A DNA stretch of 64,000 nucleotides from CATOSK01 sp963665735 (GTDB taxonomy: Bacteria > Chloroflexota > Dehalococcoidia > Lucifugimonadales > UBA3495), in the NCBI GenBank assembly GCA_963665735.1, contig OY762444.1, positions 1,984,001-2,048,000 on the forward strand, given 5' to 3'. The notes beneath the pieces were generated by a model. That model saw nothing but the letters and a program-made list of their open reading frames with translations, searched no databases and had not been told where the DNA came from. The position numbers and the translations under genes are program-made. Positions 24,118 through 32,924 of the stretch are shown piece by piece; within the stretch, counting starts at the first letter, position 1, and each line of letters starts with the position of its first letter.

Positions 24118-25308
24118 GTGGAAGATTCACCCTTGCCTCGTACTGTGGAGGCGGCTGCGACGGATTCCGCGGCCCCGGCGGAGAAAGCGCCCTTGCCCCG
24201 TGCTGCGGAGGCGGTTGCGATGGATTCCGCAGACCCCGCGGAGATAGCGCCCTTGCCCCGTGTTGCGGAGGCGGCTGCGACGGATTCCGAGGCCCCCACG
24301 GAGGAAACGCCTTTGCCCCGCACTGGGGAGGCGGTTGACTGGTGGCTGAAGAAGTGGGGCCGGGAGGCGGTGGTGTCCGGCGATGAACCGATGGGCCGGG
24401 AGGATGTGGAAAAGCTGATAAGCGTTAACGGCGAAACGGCTGCCGGGTTGCGCCTGGACGGGCGCAATCTGGCGGAGGCCGACCTGTCGGGCATGAACCT
24501 GCGGGAGGCGTCCCTGCGGCGGGCCAACCTGTTCTACGCCAACCTGCGGGACACTGACCTGTCCCGCACCGACCTGCGGGAGGCCGACCTGTTTCACGCC
24601 GATTTGCGCGACGCCGACCTGTTCCAAACCGACCTGCGGGCAACCTTCCTGATTCGGGCCGACTTCCGGGATACTTTCACCCTGGCCCCGGTCATAGACA
24701 ACCAAACCAACCTGGACGACGTTGATTGGGGCGACCGCTACATCAACGCTTGGGAGCGGGCCAGGCTGTACCAGAACGCGCGGGGCAGCTACCGACAGTT
24801 CAACATCTGGCACCAGAACCACGGCCATTCCGACATCGCCGGGGAGTTCCTCTACCGGGAGTGGATTTGCAAACGCAAGGAGGCCCGGGAGCAATTGACC
24901 GAAGGGTTGAGCTGGCGCAGTCCGCGGCGCACCTTGCAAACCCTTCACTGGCGGTGGTGGCGCACCCTGATTTTTTTCTGCTGGCTGCTAATCCACGAAA
25001 TGATTTTCGGCTATGGAGAACGTCCCATCCGGGCATTGTTCACCGCCGGGGCGGTAATCCTGGGCTTCTCGATTATCTACTTCCTTTCCGAACCGTCGGA
25101 ACTGCTGGCCGGGAGTTGGGGCGAAGCCTGGTTCAGGTTATGGCAGTCCTTCCATTTTTCCCTGATGTCATTCACCACCCTGGGCTACGGGGAATGGATT
25201 AGACACCCGGACAACTGGGCGCGTTACCTGGGCGGCCTGGAGTCGTTTTTCGGGCTGATGATAACGGCGGTGTTCCTGGTGACTTTTACCCGGAAATGGA
25301 CGAAGTGA
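24118..25308 (+). CDS. Pentapeptide-repeat protein fused to a two-helix potassium-channel-like domain
   Basis: 396 residues. Residues about 5-70 are 3.4 copies of a 20-residue repeat (PLPR..EA.ATDS..P.E). About 105-200 are A(D/N)Lxx pentapeptide repeats such as LREADLFHADLRDADLF, predicted to form a right-handed beta-helix. After a soluble segment come two membrane helices (about 285-315 and 372-392) flanking the pore loop SFTTLGYGEW, which matches the potassium filter TxGYG. This is probably a K+ channel with a cytoplasmic beta-helix. The GTG start is uncertain; a frame change near the minisatellite could hide a different N-terminus (ATG 24056, MAMQLPQLATRK). Confidence 0.78.
   Translation: MEDSPLPRTVEAAATDSAAPAEKAPLPRAAEAVAMDSADPAEIAPLPRVAEAAATDSEAPTEETPLPRTGEAVDWWLKKWGREAVVSGDEPMGREDVEKLISVNGETAAGLRLDGRNLAEADLSGMNLREASLRRANLFYANLRDTDLSRTDLREADLFHADLRDADLFQTDLRATFLIRADFRDTFTLAPVIDNQTNLDDVDWGDRYINAWERARLYQNARGSYRQFNIWHQNHGHSDIAGEFLYREWICKRKEAREQLTEGLSWRSPRRTLQTLHWRWWRTLIFFCWLLIHEMIFGYGERPIRALFTAGAVILGFSIIYFLSEPSELLAGSWGEAWFRLWQSFHFSLMSFTTLGYGEWIRHPDNWARYLGGLESFFGLMITAVFLVTFTRKWTK
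24133..24340 (+). repeat. 60-bp coding minisatellite
   Basis: Copies at 24133-24192, 24193-24252 and 24253-24312 plus a partial fourth encode a 20-residue unit at the N-terminus of the channel protein. Each begins TTGCC(T/C)CG and keeps the frame. Confidence 0.85.
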
Positions 25309-25313
25309 ACGTC

Positions 25314-26243
25314 ATGCGTATTTGCTCGCTGCTACCCAGCGCCACCGAAATCGTCTATGCCCTGGGTCTGGGGGAACAGGTGGTTGGGGTGTCCCACGCC
25401 TGCGACTACCCCGCCGACGCCCGTTCCAAGCCGGTGGTCTGCCAGAGCGTCCGGCAGTTGTCCCACCTGTCCAGCGAAGAGATAGACGCCATCATCCAGC
25501 AGGCGCGGGCCAACAACAACCCGGTGCACTGGATAAACGGGCCGCTGCTGAAAGAACTGCGCCCGGACCTGATAATCACCCAGGAACTTTGCGAAGTCTG
25601 CGCCATCGGCAGCGGCTCGGTGTTCGAGACGGCGGCCAAGGTGCTGGACTACCAGCCGGAAATCCTGTCCATCCGCCCCGCCGGGCTGGAGGACATTTTG
25701 CAGAACATCCTCCGCATTGGCCGGGCGGCCCAGGTGGAGCAGCGGGCCGAAGAGTTGGCAGCCAGCTTGCGCCGGCGGGTGAACCACGTCCGGGATAACC
25801 TGCCCGGCAACGGGCCGGCGCCCAAGGTTTTCTGCATTGACTGGCTGGAACCCTTGCGGAACACGGGCCAATGGACGCCGGAGTTGGTGGAGTTGGCCGG
25901 CGGCGTTGAGGGTCTGGCGGAAAAGTGGGGCGTTTCAAGGGAAGTCGGTTGGGATGAGGTGGAGGACTACCAGCCGGACTACATCATGGTAATGCCCTGC
26001 GCTTTCAACATGGAGCGGACGATAGAAGAGGCGCGGGAGCATTTGACCCGTCAACCGACGTGGCCCCGGCTGAACGGTGTCCGGCAAGGGCAAGTGTTTC
26101 TTTTCGACGGCCAGATTCCCAGCCGTCACGGGCCGCGGGTGGTGGACGTGCTGGAAGGGCTGGCCGAGGCGATGTACCCGGAACGGTTCGCCGGGCTGTC
26201 CCAACCGGGAATCTTCCAAAAAGCCGACCTGGACGGAAAATGA
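25314..26243 (+). CDS. BtuF-like cobalamin/iron-siderophore binding protein (soluble)
   Basis: 309 residues from the ATG at 25314 (MRICSLLPSATEIVYALGL), the characteristic start of the BtuF-like periplasmic-binding family. LITQELCEVCAI and RPAGLEDI are also family features. No signal peptide or lipobox is present, so it is probably cytosolic and not part of a classical importer; no permease or ATPase gene is adjacent. An ATG 18 bases earlier overlaps the channel stop. The function of such orphan soluble members is unknown, but corrinoid binding is plausible. Confidence 0.8.
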   Translation: MRICSLLPSATEIVYALGLGEQVVGVSHACDYPADARSKPVVCQSVRQLSHLSSEEIDAIIQQARANNNPVHWINGPLLKELRPDLIITQELCEVCAIGSGSVFETAAKVLDYQPEILSIRPAGLEDILQNILRIGRAAQVEQRAEELAASLRRRVNHVRDNLPGNGPAPKVFCIDWLEPLRNTGQWTPELVELAGGVEGLAEKWGVSREVGWDEVEDYQPDYIMVMPCAFNMERTIEEAREHLTRQPTWPRLNGVRQGQVFLFDGQIPSRHGPRVVDVLEGLAEAMYPERFAGLSQPGIFQKADLDGK

Positions 26244-26261
26244 CCTTGTGGGGGAAAGAAA

Positions 26262-26570
26262 ATGTTGTACGTGGTAGAACTGCGCCACAACCCGGAAAAG
26301 TGTCCGGGGGTGGCGATGGAAATTCGCGACCGGGTGCTGCGGATGTCGGAAACGCTGGAAAGGGTGATGGAGTTCCGGGGCTGCACCTACAAGGGCGGCT
26401 GGGTGGGCAAGTCCTCTCACGCCACCTTTTTGTTGATTGACGGCCCGGACGCCCACGCCGTTGACGACGCGGTGGTTGACCTGGGTTTTGCGGTCTGGAA
26501 CACGGCGGAGTTGTTTCCGGTGATTACGCTGGAGGAGGCGGTAACGGGGTTGCGGAATATGGAGGTTTAG
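26262..26570 (+). CDS. Small protein, DUF3303-like
   Basis: 102 residues, MLYVVELRHNPEKCPGVAMEIRDRVL..., with alternating strands and helices suggestive of a ferredoxin-like alpha-beta fold. It has a GGGGGAAAG ribosome site and lies 18 bases after the BtuF-like gene, so the two are likely co-transcribed. Similar small proteins are annotated DUF3303 or hypothetical; assignment is weak. Confidence 0.6.
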   Translation: MLYVVELRHNPEKCPGVAMEIRDRVLRMSETLERVMEFRGCTYKGGWVGKSSHATFLLIDGPDAHAVDDAVVDLGFAVWNTAELFPVITLEEAVTGLRNMEV

Positions 26571-27312
26571 GGGGCGCCGGGATGACTGTTGGGGGTTGAC
26601 CCCCTCCCCGGCCCTCCCCCTGGTAGGGGGAGGGAGCTATTGAAACGTCCCTACGCCATTCCTACAGACTTTGCAATCGTCCTGCACAGAGATTGACAAG
26701 GGGTTCGGGGCAATGCTAGCATTTTCCCACCAAACCCCCCAGGTTTGCTTGCCAACCCTGGGACGCAAATTCTTAAAGGGCTGCTCCGGCGGCCCTTTAC
26801 TTTATGGCAATTGGCAGTCTTCGAGGAATCGGTGAAGACGCTATCGCCATTGCGGCGGAGGCGAGAATCAGGGACACGGCAAGGTTGGTTTAGGCGGGGG
26901 ATTTGGATTCCCGCTTTCGCGGGAATGACGGCAAGGGGGCCGGGATGACGGTTGGGGTGGTTCGACAGGCTCACCATGAACGGGTTGTCAGTTGAGGGGA
27001 TGCACCCCCTCCCCAGCCCTCCCCCTGGTAGGGGGAGGGGGTTATTGATGAGGTGTCTAATGGGCGCAAGACTGGTTTGGGGATTAGGATTTCTGGATTC
27101 CCGCTTTCGCGGGAATGACGGGTTGGGGGTGGGGGTTGGTTTCGTAGGGGTAAGGTTGGTTGGGGTGAAGAATTTTAGATTCTTCGCTTTGCTCAGAATG
27201 ACATGGAAGGGCGCAGGGTGTGGATTCCCGCTCCTTCTACTAAGCTCAGGACAGGTTTCGCGGGAATGACGGTACTTCCTTCCCTGGGCATCAGTTCAGA
27301 AAGGTTGCGCTG
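26571..27312. repeat. Intergenic repeats with a composite palindrome
   Basis: C-rich stems (near 26600 and 27005), palindromes near 26905 and 27090, a TTCGACAGGCTCACCATGAACGG element (about 26963), TTCTTCGCTTTGCTCAG (about 27180) and, at about 27220-27272, a dRS3-like palindrome whose loop is enlarged by CTAAGCTCAGGACAGG. No gene is visible. Confidence 0.75.
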
Positions 27313-27657
27313 CTAGGCCCAGGTGGTCATGTCCTGGGGGATGTGGGCGTAGAGGTGACCGTCCCGCTCCGTAACCTCGAAGGTGTACATCCGGGCGCGG
27401 GGGCCGTTGACGCAGACCCCTTCCGAAAGCTCGAACCGCCAGCCGTGGTCGGGACACATGAAACAGTTGTCCCACCGCACGACGCGGCCCCAACTGTGGG
27501 GACAGATGGCCGACAGCAGCCGGTAGGCGCCTTTCTTGTCCTTGACCAGGAAAAAGTCGTCGCCGTCCAGCGTCAGGGGGAAGGGCAAGTCCGGGAAGGC
27601 GGATTCGGCGCCCAGGGCGACTTCATCAATGGCGGGTGTGGAATCGGCGGTGGACAT
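27313..27657 (-). CDS. Rieske [2Fe-2S] domain protein
   Basis: 114 residues. The cluster motif is CPHSWG...CPDHGWRF, with Cys-x-His and Cys-x2-His ligands about 13 residues apart, shorter than the usual 15-17. There is no membrane anchor, so it is likely a stand-alone ferredoxin component for an oxygenase or reductase not in the window. GGGGAGG precedes the chosen ATG at 27657, and an upstream in-frame extension is repeat-derived. Confidence 0.87.
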   Translation of the reverse strand: MSTADSTPAIDEVALGAESAFPDLPFPLTLDGDDFFLVKDKKGAYRLLSAICPHSWGRVVRWDNCFMCPDHGWRFELSEGVCVNGPRARMYTFEVTERDGHLYAHIPQDMTTWA

Positions 27658-27921
27658 GGGGCCTCCCCGGAATGGCGGTAGGAATGACAGTGGGGCCAGT
27701 CTAGCCCAACGCCGGCGGGGATGCAAGAAGGCGGGGGCGGCGTTGGTTCCGGGCAAGGATGTGGATTCCCGCTTTCGCGGGAATGACGGTTGGGGTGGCC
27801 GGTTGGTTTCGTGGGGACAAGGTTGGTTTGGGGGAGGAATTTTGGATTCTTCGCTTTGCTCAGAATGACATGAAGGGGCGAGGAAGGAAAACTGAAAGAC
27901 CCTGGGGTAGCGTCATGCCGA

Positions 27922-28281
27922 TTACGACGCCTCCATCAGGGCCAGGACGCGGGCAACGAAATCGCGAACGATGGGACGGCTTTCGTCCAACTGGTAGTCT
28001 TCCATGAAGTTGTGGTAGAAGTTGGCTTGAAACTTCTCAGCAACCGCAAATCCTCCCCGCAGCAGTTGATCGCCGGTTTCCTCCCACAAACGCCGGACGG
28101 TGACGGACAGGGAGCGGTGCGACCCGTATTCCCAGCCCCTTTCCTGGGCGATGGCGATGATGACTTGGGAGGCGGCTCCCCATAGTTTTTCCGAGCCTTG
28201 CCGCGTGTCGCCGGCGTCAAACTCCCGGTCGGAGGCTTCCAGAAATTGTTGGGCGGTTTGGATGCGTTCTTGAATAACCAT
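27922..28281 (-). CDS. PaREP1/HEPN-like protein
   Basis: 119 residues, all helical: ERIQTAQQFLEASDREFDAGDTRQGSEKLWGAASQVIIAIAQERGW. This resembles the PaREP1 family, thought to be HEPN-related. The RX4-6H motif of active HEPN nucleases is not obvious, so RNase activity is uncertain. A TATAAAG box lies only about 8 bases before the ATG, which would give a nearly leaderless mRNA. No MNT nucleotidyltransferase partner is adjacent. Confidence 0.6.
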   Translation of the reverse strand: MVIQERIQTAQQFLEASDREFDAGDTRQGSEKLWGAASQVIIAIAQERGWEYGSHRSLSVTVRRLWEETGDQLLRGGFAVAEKFQANFYHNFMEDYQLDESRPIVRDFVARVLALMEAS

Positions 28282-28915
28282 AGGCGTACTTTATAGGAAA
28301 TTGGCTTGCGGGGAAACCGCTGCCCTGATGACCACAACCCCCTCCCCAACCCTCCCCTGTTAGGGGGAGGGGGTTTTCACACAGAGGCGCAGGGGCAGGC
28401 GGGTTTGGTGCAGGTGGGGGATTCGGAGTGACAGGTAGGGGTTCCATGCGGCAAGTAGGGGCGCACGGCCATGCGCCCCTACATTCCCATCGTTCCAGGG
28501 TGTGTCGTCGAATCAAGCCGTTGTTCTTGAAAGCGACGGATGCCACCCCCTCCCCGGCCCTCCCCCTACCAGGGGGAGGGGGTTTTCACACAGAGGGCGC
28601 GGCGGCGTTGGTTCCGGGCAAGGATGTGGATTCCCGCTTTCGCGGGAATGACGGTTGGGGTTCACCCCCTCCCCGGCCCTCCCCCTACCAGGGGGAGGGG
28701 GTTGTTGAAACGCCTCTAGCACCATGTCCGTAGGGGCGGGTTTGAAACCCGCCCCTACAACGCAGTCGTCCCGTCGCCGTTCTGTCCTGGGCGGCCAACG
28801 CATAGGGCAACCACAAGGGTTGCCCCTACGTTGCAATCGGGCAAGGCCCTGATGGGGTATGCTTACCACTTTATAATGAATATCAAAACATAGCGAAAAT
28901 AGCCAAGACGCCCGC
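28282..28915. repeat. Intergenic repeats upstream of the DUF1800 operon
   Basis: C-rich stems near 28335, 28545 and 28668, GGGCGCACGGCCATGCGCCC (about 28459), a dRS3-like palindrome (about 28627), GGGCGGGTTTGAAACCCGCCC (about 28734) and the GGGCAACC element (about 28803). AT-richer promoter sequence begins near 28860. Confidence 0.75.
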
Positions 28916-28921
28916 AAACAG

Positions 28922-28950
28922 TTGACAACATCCCTTTCCCGCCATATCAT
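28922..28950 (+). promoter_or_regulatory. Sigma-70-type promoter of the DUF1800-DUF1501 operon
   Basis: Perfect -35 TTGACA (28922-28927) and -10 TATCAT (28945-28950) with 17-base spacing. Transcription would start near 28957, giving a leader of about 73 bases before the AAGGAGG site of the first gene. Confidence 0.75.
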
Positions 28951-29029
28951 TTAGGACAGCATCCCGGCTTGGTGGGCGCAATGCGTCCACGGCCGTTAAA
29001 CGGAAAAGAATTAAGGAAGGAGGCATCGG

Positions 29030-30430
29030 ATGTCGCACAAGGATGACCTGGCTCTAATGGCCCACTTGATGCGCCGCGCCGGTTTCGGGGCGTCTCGGGA
29101 GGAGCTGGAGCGACGGGTTGAACAAGGGTACGAGGCCACGGTTGAGGAAATGTTGAACCCGCCGGCCGAGGTTGAAGGCGGGAAGATGGCCCTGATGCTG
29201 CGGTATCACCCCAGTTTCCTGCTCCCCGGCGGCACTCCCTTCTCGGGGCAGGCCAACTGGATGTACCAGATGGTCAGCACCAACCGGCCCCTGGAAGAGA
29301 AAATCGCCCTGTTCTGGCACCACGTTTTCGCCACCGGCAACTCCAAGGTGGACAACTGCGACCAACTGCTGGAACAAATCGCCATGCTCCGCGAGCACGG
29401 CCTGGGCAACTACAAGGAACTGCTGGTCGAGCTGTCCAAGAACCCGGCCATGATTTTCTGGCTGGACAACAACGAAAACCACCGCGACGCGGTCAACGAA
29501 AACTGGGGACGGGAACTCCTGGAACTGTTCTCCATGGGCGTCAGCAACTACACCGAGGTTGACGTGCGGGAGTGCTCCCGGGCCTTCACCGGCTGGACCA
29601 TCAGCCCCAAGCTGCCCCGGCAGCCCTATGGCCGCTACCCCTGGAAGTTCGAGTACAAGGAAGAAGACCACGACTTCGGCGACAAGACCTTCCTCGGCGA
29701 GACCGGCGACTTCGACGGCGAGGATATCATTGACATCGTGGTTTCCCAGCCGGCCACGGCCCGGTTCATCTGCCGCCACCTCTACAACTTCTTCGTCGCC
29801 GACGAAGTTCAGGTGCCGGCCTGGACCATCGAACCGGCCCGTGACGAAGAGGCCCTCGACGCCATGATGACCTGCTTCGAGGAAAACAACTACGAGATGA
29901 AGCCTCTGCTTCGCATGATGTTCAACTCGGAGTTCTTCAAGAACGCCCGCTTCTCCAAGATTAAGAGTCCGGCGGAAGTCGTCGCCGGCACTCTCCGCAT
30001 GGTGGGCCTGTTCTCCAACCCGGACCCCGGCGTTCTGGCCATCGGCAAAGAGCCGACCTACATGGGTCAGTCCATCCTGGACCCGCCCAGCGTGGAAGGC
30101 TGGCAGACCGGCACCGAGTGGATTAACAGCGGCTCGCTGCTGGCCCGGGTCAACTTCGTGGCCGACCGGGTTTCCAACACCGACCTGCCCGGCGTCAAGA
30201 GCATCATCCAGCACATGAGGGAAGAGGGCATCTCGACCCCCGAACAGCTGATTGACGCCGCCGCCGAGCACATGGGCTTTGTCTCCCTGAGCGACGAAAC
30301 CCGTCAGCAGCTTATCGAGAACGCCCAGTCCAGCGGCAGCCTGGACTGGAACGACGAGGCCAGCGCCGGCCAGCGCATCGGCGAGACGATGGCCCTCATC
30401 GGCGCCACCACCGAGTACCAGTTTGGCTAG
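29030..30430 (+). CDS. DUF1800 family protein
   Basis: 466 residues. The start AHLMRRAGFGASREELE, the block FWHHVFATGNSKV, NENWGRELLELFSMGV and DPPSVEGWQTGTEWIN are hallmarks of DUF1800, a family nearly always paired with DUF1501. There is no Sec or Tat signal visible, whereas many homologs in other phyla are exported. AAGGAGG lies 7 bases before the ATG. The biochemical role is unknown. Confidence 0.9.
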   Translation: MSHKDDLALMAHLMRRAGFGASREELERRVEQGYEATVEEMLNPPAEVEGGKMALMLRYHPSFLLPGGTPFSGQANWMYQMVSTNRPLEEKIALFWHHVFATGNSKVDNCDQLLEQIAMLREHGLGNYKELLVELSKNPAMIFWLDNNENHRDAVNENWGRELLELFSMGVSNYTEVDVRECSRAFTGWTISPKLPRQPYGRYPWKFEYKEEDHDFGDKTFLGETGDFDGEDIIDIVVSQPATARFICRHLYNFFVADEVQVPAWTIEPARDEEALDAMMTCFEENNYEMKPLLRMMFNSEFFKNARFSKIKSPAEVVAGTLRMVGLFSNPDPGVLAIGKEPTYMGQSILDPPSVEGWQTGTEWINSGSLLARVNFVADRVSNTDLPGVKSIIQHMREEGISTPEQLIDAAAEHMGFVSLSDETRQQLIENAQSSGSLDWNDEASAGQRIGETMALIGATTEYQFG

Positions 30431-30538
30431 GATTACTGCGGGGGCGCGGCCTGCGCCCCCGGGTTTCCCAGGGAGTTGGGGGAGCCGCCCCCATCAGACC
30501 CTATAACCGGCCCGATAACCGGAAAGGAGAAGAAAAGC

Positions 30539-31672
30539 ATGACTTCGACCAAGAAAGACCCGGTCATAGTGGTTTTGCAGCTCACCGGCGGCAACGACTA
30601 CTACAACACGGTCATTCCCTACAACGACCCCTTGTATTACGACAACCGCCCGGTGGTGAAGTACGAGCGGGACGACATCATCAAGGTTAACGACGAAATC
30701 GGCCTCATGCCCACGATGGGCCCCATCAAGGACCTGTACGACCAGGGTAAGGTCGCCATTATCCACGGCATGGGCTACGCCGACTCCCCGCGGTCGCACT
30801 TCCGCTCCATGGACATCTGGCACACCTGCGAGCCGGACAAGGTTGGCACCGAAGGCTGGGCCGGCCGCGTCGCCCGGGAACTGGACCCCAACAAGGAAAA
30901 CGTCTTGACCGCGATTAACTTCGGTCACGGCCTGCCCCGCGCTTTGGCGGTTCCCGGCGTTCCCGTCGCCGCCATTGCCGACCTCAGCACCTACGGGCTG
31001 CTGACCAGCATCGCCGACCAGAGCCAGCGGGCCAAGGCCCTGGACCTGTTCTCGCGGATGTATTCGCCCACGGTGGGCGGCAGCTTCGTCACCGACTACC
31101 TGCGCTCCACCGGCACCGACGCCATGGTCGGCGCCGACATCGTGAAGGTGGCCCCGGAGAAGTACTCTTCCAACGTCGAGTACCCCAACTCCCCCATCGC
31201 CATGCACCTGCGCGACATCGCCCAGGTTTACCTGGCCGACCTGGGAACCCGCATTTTCTACACCCAGCACGCCAGCTTTGACACCCACGCCGGCGAGATG
31301 GGCGGCCACCCGGTTCTGTGGAAGGACGTTTCCGAGGGCATCGCGGCCTTCTTCGAGGACATGAAGGAGCACAACACCGGCGAAAACATCATCATGTACC
31401 TGTTCTCCGAGTTCGGGCGCAGGGTGCATGACAACGGTTCCGGCACTGACCACGGCGCCGCCGGCGCCGGGTTCGTCATCGGCGACGCCGTTGCGGGCGG
31501 TCTGTACGGCGAGTACCCGTCGGCCAAGGCTGAGGACCTGGAACAGGGCGACCTGGTTCCCAACTACGACTTCCGCGGCGCTTACAGCACCATCGTGGAA
31601 GACTGGTTCGGCATGGACGCCAACCCCATCGTCAACGGCAACTTCGAGAAGCTGGCCTGGTTGAAGAAGTAA
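30539..31672 (+). CDS. DUF1501 family protein (alkaline-phosphatase-like fold)
   Basis: 377 residues from the ATG at 30539 with AAAGGAGAAG upstream. VVLQLTGGNDYYNTVIPYND begins the family core, and FDTHAGEMGGHP...LFSEFGRR...GTDHGAAG is its conserved C-terminal block, related to sulfatase/alkaline-phosphatase metal motifs. The Tat signal common in DUF1501 proteins is absent. The 108-base gap from DUF1800 contains the inverted repeat GGGGGCGCGG/CTGCGCCCCC. Probably acts with DUF1800 on an unknown substrate. Confidence 0.9.
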   Translation: MTSTKKDPVIVVLQLTGGNDYYNTVIPYNDPLYYDNRPVVKYERDDIIKVNDEIGLMPTMGPIKDLYDQGKVAIIHGMGYADSPRSHFRSMDIWHTCEPDKVGTEGWAGRVARELDPNKENVLTAINFGHGLPRALAVPGVPVAAIADLSTYGLLTSIADQSQRAKALDLFSRMYSPTVGGSFVTDYLRSTGTDAMVGADIVKVAPEKYSSNVEYPNSPIAMHLRDIAQVYLADLGTRIFYTQHASFDTHAGEMGGHPVLWKDVSEGIAAFFEDMKEHNTGENIIMYLFSEFGRRVHDNGSGTDHGAAGAGFVIGDAVAGGLYGEYPSAKAEDLEQGDLVPNYDFRGAYSTIVEDWFGMDANPIVNGNFEKLAWLKK

Positions 31673-31732
31673 ACTTCTGCCAACAGGCGCTCAATGGGGC
31701 TGCCGCAGCAGACCGGGAAAGGTAAAACATTG

Positions 31733-31777
31733 GGCCGGGCATACTATCCTCCGGGAACGGTTGCCCGGCCTTTCCTT
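31733..31777 (+). terminator. Terminator or attenuator after DUF1501
   Basis: Nine-base stem GGCCGGGCA/TGCCCGGCC with a 20-base loop followed by TTTCCTT, between the DUF1501 and NHL genes. Confidence 0.55.
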
Positions 31778-31832
31778 AGCAGGGGGGAAGATTAAGATTC
31801 CATCCCCCCAATCTTTAAGAGGAGGCAAAAGC

Positions 31833-32864
31833 ATGGCGCTCCATACGATAGTCGCCGGACGTTCCTGGCTGTATAGCCACAACATTGGCCGCAATGCCCA
31901 GGCCGGCATGGGTTTCAGCAATCCGGTCGGCGTGGCCGTAGCCAGTGACGGCATCGCCTACGTCGCCAACCGCTCCGGCGAACAAAACCCCAGCAGCCGC
32001 ATCAGCAAGGTCAACTACGCCGAACAGGAATTCATCACCGAGTTCGGCCGCACCGGCCCGGCCTACGGCGGCGGCGGTTCCCACCATTTCACCTGGCTGA
32101 CGGGCGTGGCCCTGGACAGCGAGGAAAAGGTCTATACCTCCGACGAGTGGAAGAGCCAGATTAGCGTCTTCGACAACGAAGGCAGCCTGCTCAGCGTCTG
32201 GGGCGAAAAGGGCAGCGGGGCGGACCAGTTGGACGGCCCGGCCGGCATCGCGCTTGACGCCGACGAAACCCTGTGGATTGTTGACTGCAACAACGGGCGG
32301 ATTCAGCACTTCACCAAGGACGGCCAGCACCTGGGCAGCTTTGGCGAGCCGGGCGAGGCCGAGGGCCAGTTCAATATGCCCTACGGCATCACCCTGGACG
32401 CCGCCGGCAACATCTACATCGCCGACTGGGGCAACCACCGGGTACAGAAGTTCAGTCCCGACGGGACTTTCCTGCTCACCTTCGGACACCCCGGCCCCGG
32501 CGCCGGTTCGCTGAACCACCCCACTGGCGTCTGCGTGGACAACGACGGCGACGTTTACGTGGTGGACTGGATGAACGAGCGGGTGGTGATTTACGACGAA
32601 GACACCAAGCCCATCACCTACCTGTACGGGGACGCGGTGGAAGTGTCCAATTGGGGCCAGTTGGGTCTGGACGCCAACCCGGACATGGTGAAGCGTCGGA
32701 ACCAGGTCCAGGACCAGGTTGAGCAGCAGCGGAAGTTCCGCCTGCCTACCGGCTGCGCCTACGACCACAAGAACGACCGCCTCTTGGTCTGCGACACCCA
32801 GCGGGGCCGGTTGCAGGTTTACATCAAGGACCATTCCTACCAGGACCCCCAGTTCAACCTGTAA
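31833..32864 (+). CDS. NHL-repeat beta-propeller protein
   Basis: 343 residues from an ATG with GAGGAGG 8 bases upstream. Five to six NHL blades are seen: FSNPVGVAVASDGIAYVANRSG, TGVALDSEEKVYTSD, GPAGIALDADETLWIVD, MPYGITLDAAGNIYIADWGNHRVQKF, HPTGVCVDNDGDVYVVDWMNERV. This is a six-bladed propeller and there is no signal peptide. It follows the DUF1800-DUF1501 pair and probably works with it as a binding scaffold or lyase-like protein; the ligand is unknown. Confidence 0.87.
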   Translation: MALHTIVAGRSWLYSHNIGRNAQAGMGFSNPVGVAVASDGIAYVANRSGEQNPSSRISKVNYAEQEFITEFGRTGPAYGGGGSHHFTWLTGVALDSEEKVYTSDEWKSQISVFDNEGSLLSVWGEKGSGADQLDGPAGIALDADETLWIVDCNNGRIQHFTKDGQHLGSFGEPGEAEGQFNMPYGITLDAAGNIYIADWGNHRVQKFSPDGTFLLTFGHPGPGAGSLNHPTGVCVDNDGDVYVVDWMNERVVIYDEDTKPITYLYGDAVEVSNWGQLGLDANPDMVKRRNQVQDQVEQQRKFRLPTGCAYDHKNDRLLVCDTQRGRLQVYIKDHSYQDPQFNL

Positions 32865-32893
32865 CCGTTTTTCCACCGGCAACGGCAAAAGAG

Positions 32894-32923
32894 GCCCGGC
32901 GGTTTATTGACCGCCGGGCTTTT
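32894..32923 (+). terminator. Rho-independent terminator after the NHL gene
   Basis: Nine-base perfect stem GCCCGGCGG/CCGCCGGGC, 8-base loop, then TTTTCG; 30 bases past the stop. Confidence 0.8.
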
Positions 32924-32924
32924 C

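Noticed and set aside
25200..25314. Cobalamin riboswitch before the BtuF-like gene
   Set aside because: The start overlaps the end of the channel gene, leaving no leader.
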